Positions 7,810-17,703 of a stretch of 64,000 nucleotides of DNA are shown here, one piece after another. The notes below the pieces were generated by a model. That model saw nothing but the letters and a program-made list of their open reading frames with translations, was not told the DNA's origin and did not search any database. The DNA is from CALCKU01 sp964607445 (GTDB taxonomy: Bacteria; Pseudomonadota; Alphaproteobacteria; Caulobacterales; Maricaulaceae), in the NCBI GenBank assembly GCA_964607445.1, contig CAZSKN010000011.1, positions 12,831 through 76,830 of the forward strand, read 5' to 3'. The position numbers were made by a program, and so were the translations under genes. Within the stretch, counting starts at the first letter, position 1; each line of letters opens with the position of its first letter.

Positions 7810-9010
7810 ATTAGGCCTCTTAACAATATTTGTCATAACTATTATGTGTATTCTCACGGCACTTAATTGGACAAAGCTCAAGCGTCTACATACGATCAAT
7901 ACATTATTTGACGCCGATAAAATCGTTCACAACTTTTCCAATATGGACATGGCTTTTTTAAGCCAGTCCCTCCCCGCCGCTACGCCCAAGCATATATGGC
8001 CAACAGAGTTGAGCGCCCTGCCCGAGTCTATTCGCATTTATGACCAACAAACAAAGCTTGAGACCTTCATTGCCGAGACAGACACCACGGCTCTACTGGT
8101 GATCAAAGACGGGCATATTTTGTCTGAGACCTATTATAAAGGCACCGATAAAGAAGATTTACGGATAAGCTGGTCAGTGGCCAAATCTTTCATGTCAATC
8201 CTGTTTGGGGTCGCGATTGAGAACGGCGACATAGCGTCCCTTCAAGACTCTGTGGATAGCTATGTTCCAGCCCTAAAAACCAGCGCCTATGCCGGCATCC
8301 CTATCCGGCATGTATTAAACATGTCGAGCGGGATTACATTTAACGAGGATTATCTCGATCCTAAAAGTGATATTAACAAAATGGGTCGCGTTCTGGGCTT
8401 GGGGTCGTCCATGGACAAGTTCACCCAAAACCTCACGGCCCGGGACCGGGCGTCTGGCACAGCGCGGCAATATATATCTATCGATACCCATGTGCTGGCT
8501 ATGGTTTTACGCGCGGCCACAGGGAAATCCCTCCACCAGCTTTTCAAGGATACATATAGCGCCCATCTCGGATTTGGTAAAACGCCGTATTATCTAACGG
8601 ATGGCAAAAATGTCGCCTTTGCTTTGGGCGGCTTAAACCTTCGGACCCGTGACTATGCTTTATTTGGACAAATGATCCTGCAAAAAGGAATGTGGCGCGG
8701 CGAACAAATCGTACCTGAAAACTGGATTATAGACGCGACAAAGGATAGCGCCCCACAGCCCGACATTGACGACTCCGGACTGGGGTATGGGTATCAATGG
8801 TGGGTACCTTACGACAGTGCCGCGCAGGGCGGTGATTTTTTAGCCAGCGGCATCTATGGACAATTTATATATATTAATCCTGCAGCAAATATGGTGATTG
8901 CCAAAAATTCGGCCCATAGGCAATTTCTGCAAAACGGACAAAGCGGCCAGAGTTACAAACTCGAAACGATTGAAATGTTTCGCGCCCTTACACGTCATTA
9001 CACACCGTAA
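7802..9010 (+). CDS. Membrane-anchored class C beta-lactamase-like serine hydrolase
   Basis: About 402 residues. The first 20 form a hydrophobic anchor or uncleaved signal (LGLLTIFVITIMCILTAL), so the enzyme is periplasmic. The catalytic S-x-x-K is Ser125-Lys128 in SWSVAKSF; the YISIDTHVLAMVL segment carries the second motif tyrosine, and ASGIYGQ replaces the classical KTG. Overall it resembles 6-aminohexanoate-oligomer hydrolase (NylB) and other esterase-like members rather than true beta-lactamases. I choose ATG 7802 (MRKLGLL), which overlaps the stop of the upstream oxidoreductase; a longer frame from 7727 would lie inside that gene. The natural substrate is unknown. Confidence 0.88.
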   Translation: MRKLGLLTIFVITIMCILTALNWTKLKRLHTINTLFDADKIVHNFSNMDMAFLSQSLPAATPKHIWPTELSALPESIRIYDQQTKLETFIAETDTTALLVIKDGHILSETYYKGTDKEDLRISWSVAKSFMSILFGVAIENGDIASLQDSVDSYVPALKTSAYAGIPIRHVLNMSSGITFNEDYLDPKSDINKMGRVLGLGSSMDKFTQNLTARDRASGTARQYISIDTHVLAMVLRAATGKSLHQLFKDTYSAHLGFGKTPYYLTDGKNVAFALGGLNLRTRDYALFGQMILQKGMWRGEQIVPENWIIDATKDSAPQPDIDDSGLGYGYQWWVPYDSAAQGGDFLASGIYGQFIYINPAANMVIAKNSAHRQFLQNGQSGQSYKLETIEMFRALTRHYTP

Positions 9011-9055
9011 CCCTGATAAGAATTTACATATCGGCCCTAGCTAGGTCCCTAGTGG

Positions 9056-9898
9056 TTAATGATCATAGCCTGGGTTTATGCGCGCTAACTTCCGCATAAG
9101 GCCTGGCCAAATCAGATTATCCCCCATACCCGGCACAAAGGCGGCCTCGCCTTGTTGATATACCTTATGTCCCATATCTTCAGGTTCTTCGTGCAGTTGA
9201 TTTTCATCGCCGACAGATTGCGCTAATATTTGTGCCTTACAAGCATTCTCGAGGAAATACATACGCAAAAACGCCGTGCCGCAGGTTTTACCCAACGTCA
9301 ACGTGCCGTGGTTGCGCAACATTAATAGGCTTTTATCGCCAAGGTCCTTCACAATACGTTCGCGCTCGTCCAGTTCAAACGCAATACCTTCATAATCATG
9401 ATAAGCCAGATCATCCTGGACTTGCATGGCCATTTGCGTATAGCGGCGCAGCCCTTTTTTCTGAACGGAGACAGCCATGCCATAAGGCGTATGCACATGA
9501 ATTACGCAGCCCGCATCTTTACGCGCCAGATGGACAGCCGAGTGGATTGTAAATCCGGCGGGGTTAATGAAATAGGGCGTGTCTTGGCAAATATTGCCAT
9601 GTGTATCGATTTTGATCAAAGCCGAAGCGGTCATTTCATCAAACATCACCCCATAAGGATTGATTAAAAACCGATGTTCCATCTCGCCATTTTCATTGGG
9701 TTCATCCGGCAAGCATGCCGAAATATGCGTAAATACCAAATCTGTCCAACCATGCATTGCACATAACCGATAGGTGGCTGCCAATTGCTTGCGTAAATGC
9801 CACTCTACATCTGAAACCTTGCCCTCAAGACGAGGTACGGACGTGGGGTCAGGAATATGAAATCCCGCATCAACTGTCATGGTACTATGTTCCGTCAT
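9056..9898 (-). CDS. Class II aldolase/adducin family protein
   Basis: About 280 residues of the zinc-dependent class II aldolase/adducin domain (fuculose-phosphate aldolase and ribulose-5-phosphate epimerase relatives). HVHTPYGMAVS contains two metal-binding histidines and LRNHGTLTLGKTCGTAF the third. Members of this longer subgroup are often uncharacterised, and catalytic chemistry cannot be assigned. I choose ATG 9898 (MTEHSTMTV) because GGAGA lies seven bases upstream. The open frame goes on to 10033, but that would overlap the divergent epimerase gene. Upstream is a 90-base divergent promoter region. Confidence 0.85.
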   Translation of the reverse strand: MTEHSTMTVDAGFHIPDPTSVPRLEGKVSDVEWHLRKQLAATYRLCAMHGWTDLVFTHISACLPDEPNENGEMEHRFLINPYGVMFDEMTASALIKIDTHGNICQDTPYFINPAGFTIHSAVHLARKDAGCVIHVHTPYGMAVSVQKKGLRRYTQMAMQVQDDLAYHDYEGIAFELDERERIVKDLGDKSLLMLRNHGTLTLGKTCGTAFLRMYFLENACKAQILAQSVGDENQLHEEPEDMGHKVYQQGEAAFVPGMGDNLIWPGLMRKLARINPGYDH

Positions 9899-9988
9899 AA
9901 GGCTCTCCAATGTTTGTGCCATTATGCGAGCTTGTCTTAATTCTGGCAAGGTCTTGTCAGGTAAAATTTTGCCACTTAAGAGCTGTCT

Positions 9989-11002
9989 ATGTCGATTACC
10001 CGCGCGCATTTTGGAACCTTGCCCAATGGACAAGAAATCGACGCCTATACTCTACGCTCTAGCACCGGCCTGCGGGCGCGTTTCATAAATTACGGGGCCC
10101 GCTTACAATCTCTCATCCTGCCTGATGGACATGATTGTGTTTTAGGGTTTGAGACCTTAAACGCCTATCGGGAACCCCACCCCTATTTCGGGGCGATGAT
10201 AGGACGGTATGCCAATCGTATTAAGGCCGCGCGTTTCACGATAGAGGGTCAAACATTTCATGTCAGCCCGCATGAAGGCCCACATGGATTACACGGTGGT
10301 CCACAAGGGTTTGACCGGATGATATGGACCGGCGCACTAACCCCAGACCGTTTGACATTATCACATACAAGCCCGGATCAACATCAGGGCTATCCCGGCG
10401 CGCTTAAAACTGTCCTAACCCTAATGATAGACAAAAATAGCTTGATATTGCATATGCGCGCGACAACCACGGCGCCAACACCTGTTAACCTGACCCATCA
10501 CAGCTATTTCAATCTTGGTCAGGCTCGGACAATTAACACCCATGAGCTTCGTATAAATGCGCCCTATATAACCGAGAACACAGCGGAAAAATTACCCACA
10601 GGACAAATCATAGCCACAGCAAAATCAACCCTAGACTTTCAAACGGAAAAAAAACTGTTAGGGCAGGCTATTGATGATAATTTTGTCATGGCGAAACCTC
10701 CATCCCCAAGCGCCAAAACCCCACCTCAGCTTAAAGAAATGGCGGTCTTGCGCAACATATCTGAAAATGGTCGTAACCGCAGCCTGTCAATATATAGTAC
10801 CCTGCCCAGTTTACAGGTCTATACTGGAGACCATATAGGCCGTCATATAGGAAAAAACGGGCGTATTTATACCGCGCGAGCCGGCATAGCTTTAGAACCT
10901 CAATATTACCCCGATAGTCCAAATCACCCGCAGTTTCCAAATACGGTTCTACGCCCCGATGAGATTTACGACGAAACCATCATCTATACTTTTGCATATT
11001 AA
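9989..11002 (+). CDS. galM: Aldose 1-epimerase (galactose mutarotase)
   Basis: Interconverts alpha and beta anomers of aldoses. The 337 residues include IGRYANRI, HGGPQGFDR with a catalytic-site histidine, LTHHSYFNLG with the second conserved histidine, and ALEPQYYPDSPNHPQFP near the C-terminus with the family glutamate. There is no signal peptide, so it acts in the cytoplasm. Neighbouring sugar-active genes (oxidoreductase, class II aldolase) hint at a carbohydrate-use region, although the genes are on different strands and not one operon. Confidence 0.92.
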   Translation: MSITRAHFGTLPNGQEIDAYTLRSSTGLRARFINYGARLQSLILPDGHDCVLGFETLNAYREPHPYFGAMIGRYANRIKAARFTIEGQTFHVSPHEGPHGLHGGPQGFDRMIWTGALTPDRLTLSHTSPDQHQGYPGALKTVLTLMIDKNSLILHMRATTTAPTPVNLTHHSYFNLGQARTINTHELRINAPYITENTAEKLPTGQIIATAKSTLDFQTEKKLLGQAIDDNFVMAKPPSPSAKTPPQLKEMAVLRNISENGRNRSLSIYSTLPSLQVYTGDHIGRHIGKNGRIYTARAGIALEPQYYPDSPNHPQFPNTVLRPDEIYDETIIYTFAY

Positions 11003-11005
11003 ACC

Positions 11006-12310
11006 CTATTCTTCGCGACCCGCGCGACGCATCGCATCTGTAACGGGCTTTAACAGGTAACTCATGACAGAGCGCGACCGCGTCTGCATAAAGGCTTCCG
11101 CCGGCATACCCGGAATAAGCGTTACAGATCCCAAACGTTCAAGTTCATCTGTAGACACTTGCACTTTTACGGAAAAATATGGAAAGCCTGTTACGGGGTC
11201 AATCAATCTGTCGGCAGACATATTTAAAACCTCACCGTTCACTTCCGGCGTTGTGCGTTGATTAAAGGCCGAAAAGCGCACCGTAGTCGGTTGTCCCGGA
11301 TAAATTTGGTCAATATCTTGGGGTTGCACCTGACTATCTATAATCAAACGATCATCTTTGGGGATAATCTGCATAATCTCTTGTCCCGGCGCAATGACAC
11401 CGCCAATGGTCGTGACCGCAATATCATGCACAAGTCCGGTGGTCGGCGCACGCAAGGTAATCCGTTGACGTTGGTCTGAAGCAGAAATCAATTGTTCTCT
11501 TTGATCAGATAGCAAGGTCTGTGCTTCGCGCATTTCCGTCAAAATAGCTTCTTGGCGTTGGCGACGTAATTGCAAAATCTGCACATCTATCTCGCTAATC
11601 GAATTGCGAATACGGGCTATTTCTGCACGACGATTCGCACTGTCACCCTCTAATTGCGCCTGTTCACGTTGCGCTGCATTATAACGCGCGCGTGTCACAA
11701 CCCCTTTGTCAACACCAATGCGGAGATCTTCTAATTCTCCGGCGATTAAATTAATCTGACGCCCGTTCGCCTCAATCAATGATTCTAATCCGCCAATCTG
11801 ATCTTTCGATTGGGCAATACGTTTGCGAAGCTGATTGACCTCGCCCCATGCCGCGATACGGCGGGCTTCAAATAATTTTGTCTGCCCAATTTTGGCAAGT
11901 TCAAGCGCTGGAATATCTTCAGAGGTCTCTAACGCTTTTGGCCAGACGATTTCACGAAGGTTGTCCCGTTCGGCTTCAAGTCGGGCCACCCGCGCCAAAG
12001 CTTCATCAAACCGCGTTTTGACCATCGTCCGGTTCGCTTCTAAAATCGTCGGATCCAAGGTCATCAAAACATCCCCGGCTTGTACCATTTGACCCTCGGA
12101 CACTGGAATATGTCCGACAATACCACCATCAATATGCTGAATGATTTTAGGCTTGCCTTCGACAATCACAGTCCCCGGTGCAATAACCGCGCCGTTGAGT
12201 TGAAAAAAGGTCGCCCAGCCGCCCATGCCCAGAACCAGAAAGGCAAGAGATATCATCCCCATTTTCAAATATCGGTCATAAGAAGGATTCGGGGGTGTGG
12301 TTTCCGTCAT
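11006..12310 (-). CDS. HlyD-family periplasmic adaptor of a type I secretion system
   Basis: A 434-residue membrane fusion protein of the PrtE/AprE type. It has a short cytoplasmic N-terminus, one membrane helix (about residues 15-35, MISLAFLVLGMGGWATFFQL), a lipoyl-like half (GTVIVEGKPKIIQHIDGGIV), a long coiled-coil hairpin and a second half domain, then a beta domain ending at the C-terminus. It links the inner-membrane ABC pump to a TolC-like channel. Its start overlaps the ABC gene stop by four bases (ATGA), so the pair is one unit. No TolC gene and no RTX substrate gene is nearby. Confidence 0.93.
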   Translation of the reverse strand: MTETTPPNPSYDRYLKMGMISLAFLVLGMGGWATFFQLNGAVIAPGTVIVEGKPKIIQHIDGGIVGHIPVSEGQMVQAGDVLMTLDPTILEANRTMVKTRFDEALARVARLEAERDNLREIVWPKALETSEDIPALELAKIGQTKLFEARRIAAWGEVNQLRKRIAQSKDQIGGLESLIEANGRQINLIAGELEDLRIGVDKGVVTRARYNAAQREQAQLEGDSANRRAEIARIRNSISEIDVQILQLRRQRQEAILTEMREAQTLLSDQREQLISASDQRQRITLRAPTTGLVHDIAVTTIGGVIAPGQEIMQIIPKDDRLIIDSQVQPQDIDQIYPGQPTTVRFSAFNQRTTPEVNGEVLNMSADRLIDPVTGFPYFSVKVQVSTDELERLGSVTLIPGMPAEAFMQTRSRSVMSYLLKPVTDAMRRAGREE

Positions 12311-14070
12311 GACACTATTTTCTGTTGTTTAATCTGGGCGCTCTTTTTTTCGTCATTAACTTGACGCGTCATCTCTTGAATGACTTCGGCTTTGGGCCCG
12401 AAGGCCACTTGTTTGCCATCTTTTAACACCAGTAATTGATCAACAGCCGCAATCGCACTCGGACGATGCGCCATAACAATTACAGTCGTGCCTTGGCGTC
12501 TTAGGTTCGCAATAGCTTGCGTCAGAGCCTTATCACCATCGGCGTCAAGACTGGCATTGGGTTCATCAAGCACAACAAGTACGGGCTTGCCGTAAACAGC
12601 GCGGGCAAGCGCCAAACGTTGCACCTGTCCACCTGAAAGCACAACCCCGCCTTCGCCAATATAAGTATTATAGCCGTCGTCAAGGCGCAGAATAAGCTCA
12701 TGCACACCCGCCATTTTTGCCGCAGCCACAAGGGCTTCATCCGAACCTTCAGAGTCAAATCTAGATATATTTTGTGCAATCGAGCCGTCAAACAGTTCTA
12801 CCGTCTGGGGAAGATAACCGATAAAAGGGCCTAATTCATCCCGGTTCCATTGCTCAAAACTGGCCCCGTCCAGACGCACGGTTCCCTTTTGCGGAATCCA
12901 TATGCCGACCAATAATCGCGCAAGCGTCGATTTACCCGAAGCACTCGGGCCGATCACGCCCAGCCCACTCCCCGGACTGAGTTGAAAATTTAACCCCGAT
13001 AATGTGGCATTGACGGCGCCCGGAGGGCCCGCGATCATATTTTCCACGGATAAATGTCCCTTGGGTTCTGGTAGACGGGTATTTTCCGTTTCGTCTTCGA
13101 CGGACTCAAAAAACAGGTTCAAACGCGAAAATGCGTCGCGCGCACCGTTAAAGCTCCGCCACTGTCCAATTGCCATTTGCACGGGCGCCATAGCCCGCCC
13201 CAGAATAATCGATCCTGCAATCATGGCACCTGGTGTTACGATCTGTTGTACCGCCAAAGCCCCGCCCGCTCCTAAAATCGCCGATTGCAGAAACATACGA
13301 AACGCTTTGGTCAACGCCGTCGTTCCGCCAGCTTTATCCGTACTCAGCAAGGTTTCCTCAGCACGTTTATCACTCAAGGACGCCCATTTATTGCGAATAT
13401 TTTGCCCCATCCCCATGGACTCAATGACATCGGCATTACGATGACTTTGGAGGGTAAACGCCTGTTCTTGGCGCCGTAATTTCAAGGATTCCAAAAGGGG
13501 TTTGCGGGTTGCAAATTCATTATACAGCGCGATACAAATCAAGATCACTGTGCCAATGAGTGCGATCAGACCTAGGGTCCAGTGCAGAATAAAAATCACC
13601 CCAACATATACGACGATCCAGGGTAAATCAAAAAAGGCTCCCGGCCCATTTCCAGACATAAATTGTTTGAGCGTATACAGATCATTCATGGGCGAATGCT
13701 GATGAGCACCGCGCCCCTGCACACCTTGTTTGAGCCAAATCCGAAAGGACCGATCTCCCAAATCTTTTTCAAAGCCTGTGGCTATTCGTGTTAAAACCCG
13801 GGTGCGGCAAAATTCCAAAAACCCCATAAAGCCATATAATGCCGCCATGAGAATACTAATCGCCAATAATGTCGAAATACTACGACTTATAAGAACGCGA
13901 TCATAGACCTGTAGCATATAAAGCGGGCCGGTCAGCATAAGCAGATTAATAAAAAAACTAAATATGGCCGTTCCAGTAATAGCTTTTTTCGCCTGCATTA
14001 ACGTTTTACCCACAGTTGAGCGCAGCCCGGTTTCGGACGCTGTCAATGTAGATGGTTTTGATTTTGCCAT
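12307..14070 (-). CDS. Type I secretion ABC transporter (PrtD/AprD type)
   Basis: A 587-residue half transporter: membrane domain with about six helices in the first 320 residues, then an ATPase domain with Walker A GPSASGKST near 374, signature LSGGQVQRLALARA, Walker B VLVVLDEPNASLD and the H-loop MAHRPS. There is no N-terminal C39 peptidase domain, so the substrate should carry an uncleaved C-terminal signal, as in protease and S-layer export by Caulobacter-type RsaD. It is followed by its adaptor with a four-base overlap. The upstream 267 bases to lptD are AT-rich, and I see no clear promoter there. Confidence 0.93.
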   Translation of the reverse strand: MAKSKPSTLTASETGLRSTVGKTLMQAKKAITGTAIFSFFINLLMLTGPLYMLQVYDRVLISRSISTLLAISILMAALYGFMGFLEFCRTRVLTRIATGFEKDLGDRSFRIWLKQGVQGRGAHQHSPMNDLYTLKQFMSGNGPGAFFDLPWIVVYVGVIFILHWTLGLIALIGTVILICIALYNEFATRKPLLESLKLRRQEQAFTLQSHRNADVIESMGMGQNIRNKWASLSDKRAEETLLSTDKAGGTTALTKAFRMFLQSAILGAGGALAVQQIVTPGAMIAGSIILGRAMAPVQMAIGQWRSFNGARDAFSRLNLFFESVEDETENTRLPEPKGHLSVENMIAGPPGAVNATLSGLNFQLSPGSGLGVIGPSASGKSTLARLLVGIWIPQKGTVRLDGASFEQWNRDELGPFIGYLPQTVELFDGSIAQNISRFDSEGSDEALVAAAKMAGVHELILRLDDGYNTYIGEGGVVLSGGQVQRLALARAVYGKPVLVVLDEPNASLDADGDKALTQAIANLRRQGTTVIVMAHRPSAIAAVDQLLVLKDGKQVAFGPKAEVIQEMTRQVNDEKKSAQIKQQKIVS

Positions 14071-14337
14071 AATTTCGTGATGCCCACTCTGTGAGAGATC
14101 TATTTACCCTATTTTGTCTAACCCAGAGTTAATTATAATATATTTTAACCCTTAAATGTCACCTTATAAATCGAGCGATGTTTTATACGCTCCCGCATAA
14201 GCTTTGCGAGTTTGACAATCCAAAACAAACTCGAACATGTCTGATATTTCATAATTTATTTTGAATTATATCCGTAATGCCCATAGACCTATGCCACGGG
14301 CTTCGCTATTTACCATCATGGGGTTAAATTCAGTACG

Positions 14338-16773
14338 GTGAAAACATTGACACAGAAGACGTCAAAAGCAATGAAAATGGCGTCAACGACGCTGTCTACA
14401 GCCAAAATTTCCATTATCTCTTGCTTAAGCACAGCGAGTTTAGCCTTAAGTGCAACGGCGCAAAATCCTACGCCAGCGCTCGGCTCCGAGGCCGTTACCC
14501 AACGCGCCGCCGGAACAAATCGTCCACTACAACTCCCCAAAGACAGCCCCTTTTTTGACCCTAATATTATTTATCTCGAAGCCGACGAGCTTATTGACGA
14601 TGAAAAAACGGGCATTCTTACCGCACAAGGCGAAGTTGAAGGACGCTATCAAGACCGGACATTACGTGCTGATAAAGTGCTTTATACACTGGATACGGGT
14701 CGGGTAATTGCCACGGGCAATGTCGTTTTGATAGATGCAAGCGGGGCAACACAATATGCCGATAAGCTAGAGCTTTCAGATACGCTAGAAGCCGGAACGG
14801 CCTCTAATTTCACAGCTCGCTTTCCCCAAGGCGGTATTTTGGGGTCAAAATTCGTCACCCGCAATACTGGCGGTGAAGGTGTCGAGCTTTATAATGCCTA
14901 TTATACAGCCTGTGAGGCCTGCAATGAAAACGGTGAACCCAAAAAGCCGACCTGGCGCATACGCGCACGCAAGGTGACACAAAATCCGGATAAGAATTAT
15001 ATTCAATATCGGGATGCTGTGGTGGAATTCAAAGGCATTCCCTTACTCTATACGCCTTATCTATCCCATCCCGATCCTAGCGCAGAACGTGCAAGCGGAT
15101 GGCTTAACCCCTTCGTCGGCATTTCGGGCAGTCGCGGCTTTAACTTTCGAACCCCCTATTACTTTGCCTTGGACGATCATTCCGAACTCACACTCACCCC
15201 GCATATTGCGACGAATGTAAACCCGTTAATCGAAGCGGATTACCGCCGACTTTTCCATAGTGGAGAGATTAATGTAAATACCAGCCTGACCTATGCGACA
15301 CCGTTTGATAATGACGGCAATATATTCTCTGATCCGACATTATTTACCAATCCGGATGAAGCGACAACAGGCCGAAGATTACGCTCGCATTTCTTTGCCA
15401 ATGGATTGTTTGACATAAATAACGTCTGGCAATGGGGATTTGGGGCACAAGCCGCCTCAGATGACCTGTTTTTAAAACGTTATGATCTGGAAGAACGGCC
15501 CGAGCGCTTCGGCCTTTACGAGGCTGCAAGCCGCCGCCTTGTCTCACAAGCTTTTGTCGTGGGACAAGATGAAAATTTCCGGTTTGCTACGAGCGCCTAT
15601 GGCTTTCAGAGCCTGCGAACCTCTATTATAGAAAACGGAAACGACCCCGCCCAGTTCACTGTATTTCGTGAGGACGATAGCACATTACCGATAATCGCGC
15701 CTAAAATCGAGCTTGAACATTATTTCACAGACCCCGTTCTGGGGGGACGCTTGAAAACTTCGGCGGACACTACCGTTCTTACCCGTAAAATCGGCACGGA
15801 TTATATCCGGGCTTCAGGGGGGCTGGACTGGAGTAAAAACTTTATCGCCCCCGGCGGTATTGAGATTAAGCCCTTTGCCAATGGTCGGTATGATTATTTT
15901 GAGATCGAGCCCGAAGATTTAAGTGCAGATAGTTTCGAACGCACATTAGGACAAGCAGGTGTAGATATTCGCTGGCCTTTTATTAAGCCGGGCAAGGGTG
16001 TGGATTTCATTATTGAACCCCGGGTTCAAATCACCCAGAGTTTTGGCGACGGAAAACTCGAAAATTTTTCGCGTATAGATAATTCCGGCAATGAGGTGTC
16101 TTTGTTTCAAGACAGTCTCGATATAGATCTTGATCAAGCCTTGTTCTGGTCGTCAAATAAATCCACCGGTTTCGATTTCTGGCAAGAAGGCTTTCGCGCT
16201 GATCTTGGCGCCTCTTTTATTGCCGATTGGCAAAAAGGCCGAGCCCATGTTTTTATTGGTCAGAGTTATGCCAGCGGATTTGATGACAGCTTCGCCTTAG
16301 GGTCCGGCCTTGCGGGTGATAAATCTGATATTATCGGTTTATTCGAACTTGAACTCGGGCGTAACTTTCGCAGTACAACCCGTGTGCGATATGATGATGA
16401 TGATAATACATTTAGCCGTATTGATAGCGGCTTAAGATATTCCAATAACCGTTTTAGCCTAGATGCGCGTTATTTCCGACTGGATAGTGCCGCGCGTTTC
16501 TTCACCACAGAACCCGGAGCGCCCACCGAAGAAATTTCCGGCGGTGTAACCTTAAATCTGGCTAAGAACTGGAGTACGCGTTACCGCGCCACCCATGACA
16601 TTGATCTCGACACGACCCGTCGGCAAAGCCTGTCTTTGATCTATGATGATGATTGCACGCGCGTTGAACTGATCTATCGCCGAAACCGCAATAATCTTGG
16701 GGTTGTCGGTAATAATTCAGGCCTTGGTATTCGCGTGTCACTTCTGACCCTAGGTGATTTTTCAGACCAATAA
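14338..16773 (+). CDS. lptD: LPS-assembly outer-membrane protein LptD
   Basis: Places lipopolysaccharide in the outer leaflet together with LptE. The 811 residues comprise a signal peptide (cleavage after ATAQ near residue 42), an OstA/LptA-like jellyroll (about 70-190, including EADELIDDEKTGILTAQGEVEGRY split over two strands) and a long C-terminal beta-barrel domain with many aromatic and Asp-rich strands. Barrel assembly normally needs disulfides; cysteines occur at TACEACNENG and DDDCTRVELIY. The frame begins with GTG at 14338; an ATG at 14371 is an alternative, and both leave a workable signal peptide. The usual partners surA, pdxA and ksgA do not follow. Confidence 0.95.
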   Translation: MKTLTQKTSKAMKMASTTLSTAKISIISCLSTASLALSATAQNPTPALGSEAVTQRAAGTNRPLQLPKDSPFFDPNIIYLEADELIDDEKTGILTAQGEVEGRYQDRTLRADKVLYTLDTGRVIATGNVVLIDASGATQYADKLELSDTLEAGTASNFTARFPQGGILGSKFVTRNTGGEGVELYNAYYTACEACNENGEPKKPTWRIRARKVTQNPDKNYIQYRDAVVEFKGIPLLYTPYLSHPDPSAERASGWLNPFVGISGSRGFNFRTPYYFALDDHSELTLTPHIATNVNPLIEADYRRLFHSGEINVNTSLTYATPFDNDGNIFSDPTLFTNPDEATTGRRLRSHFFANGLFDINNVWQWGFGAQAASDDLFLKRYDLEERPERFGLYEAASRRLVSQAFVVGQDENFRFATSAYGFQSLRTSIIENGNDPAQFTVFREDDSTLPIIAPKIELEHYFTDPVLGGRLKTSADTTVLTRKIGTDYIRASGGLDWSKNFIAPGGIEIKPFANGRYDYFEIEPEDLSADSFERTLGQAGVDIRWPFIKPGKGVDFIIEPRVQITQSFGDGKLENFSRIDNSGNEVSLFQDSLDIDLDQALFWSSNKSTGFDFWQEGFRADLGASFIADWQKGRAHVFIGQSYASGFDDSFALGSGLAGDKSDIIGLFELELGRNFRSTTRVRYDDDDNTFSRIDSGLRYSNNRFSLDARYFRLDSAARFFTTEPGAPTEEISGGVTLNLAKNWSTRYRATHDIDLDTTRRQSLSLIYDDDCTRVELIYRRNRNNLGVVGNNSGLGIRVSLLTLGDFSDQ

Positions 16774-16801
16774 AATCACGGGATAGGTATTAAACGCTCG
16801 C

Positions 16802-17596
16802 TTAACCTACAAAAGATTTTTCTACGACAAATTCCGCTGGTTTTGAATTTGATCCTTCAGTCAATCCAAACCCTTCGACCAAGGCCTTGGTATCATTAAT
16901 CATATCCATAGACCCACAGATCATCACACGATCCTCTTCGGGATTAAGCGGCGGCGTTCCCGCGTTTTTAAACAGGTCTCCACTTTCTATCAATGTCGTG
17001 ATTCGGCCCTTCAACGGATAGTCTTCCCGGGTAAGACTTGTAATATGCAGAAGCTTATCCCCCATTAACTCACCCACAAGCGGGTCATCCCGCAAACTTT
17101 TTACAAGTCGAAGACCATATGACAATTCTGCACGTTGACGGCAGGTATGGGTTAAAATCACCTGATCATAGCGTTCATATGTCTCCGGGTCTCGGATCAA
17201 GCTGACAAATGGGGCAATACCGGTTCCGGTCGAAAACATATACAGACGCTTGCCCGGCAAAAGCGCATCCAGCACGAGCGTACCCACGGGTTTTTTCCCT
17301 AAAAGCACGGTATCTCCCGCTTTGATTTTCTGGAGGCGCGATGTCAGCGGGCCGTCCGGGACCTTAATAGAGAAGAATTCGAGTTTTTCATCCCAAGACG
17401 GGCTGGCAACAGAATATGCCCGCATGATCGGACGTTTTTCGTCTTCACGCTTTGGCAAGCCAATCATGACAAATTCGCCCGACCTAAATCTAAAACTTGC
17501 AGGACGGGTGATATTAAACGCAAATAACCTATCCGTGAAATGCTCCACAGTTAACACAGTTTCCTCAGTCGGGGCATTGGGGTTCACAGCCGTCAT
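16802..17596 (-). CDS. fpr: Ferredoxin--NADP reductase
   Basis: A 264-residue bacterial-type flavoprotein exchanging electrons between NADPH and ferredoxin or flavodoxin. The FAD motif RAYSVASPSWDE and the pyridine nucleotide motif FSTGTGIAPFVSLIRDP are both visible, and CGSMDMINDTK is the conserved NADPH-side segment. The C-terminus ends EKSFVG without the terminal tryptophan of some homologues. That is common in alphaproteobacterial enzymes. The ribosome site GGATA lies before the ATG. It lies tail to tail with lptD, with 28 bases between. Confidence 0.94.
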   Translation of the reverse strand: MTAVNPNAPTEETVLTVEHFTDRLFAFNITRPASFRFRSGEFVMIGLPKREDEKRPIMRAYSVASPSWDEKLEFFSIKVPDGPLTSRLQKIKAGDTVLLGKKPVGTLVLDALLPGKRLYMFSTGTGIAPFVSLIRDPETYERYDQVILTHTCRQRAELSYGLRLVKSLRDDPLVGELMGDKLLHITSLTREDYPLKGRITTLIESGDLFKNAGTPPLNPEEDRVMICGSMDMINDTKALVEGFGLTEGSNSKPAEFVVEKSFVG

Positions 17597-17703
17597 AATA
17601 AGCTATCCTTTGGCATAATTTTAAGCTTCAAAGGGCACATAATGATTTATTAGTGGAAATTCAATAACCTATATAACAAACAAACGTTCTTTTTATGAAA
17701 CAG

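Noticed and set aside
9036..9045. 10-bp palindrome CCTAGCTAGG
   Set aside because: It is perfect but short, has no loop and no T tract, and lies between two convergent genes; chance or a weak binding site is more likely.
14130..14155. Possible CtrA boxes upstream of the type I secretion pair
   Set aside because: TTAA pairs are present but spaced 12 and 3 bases, not 7.
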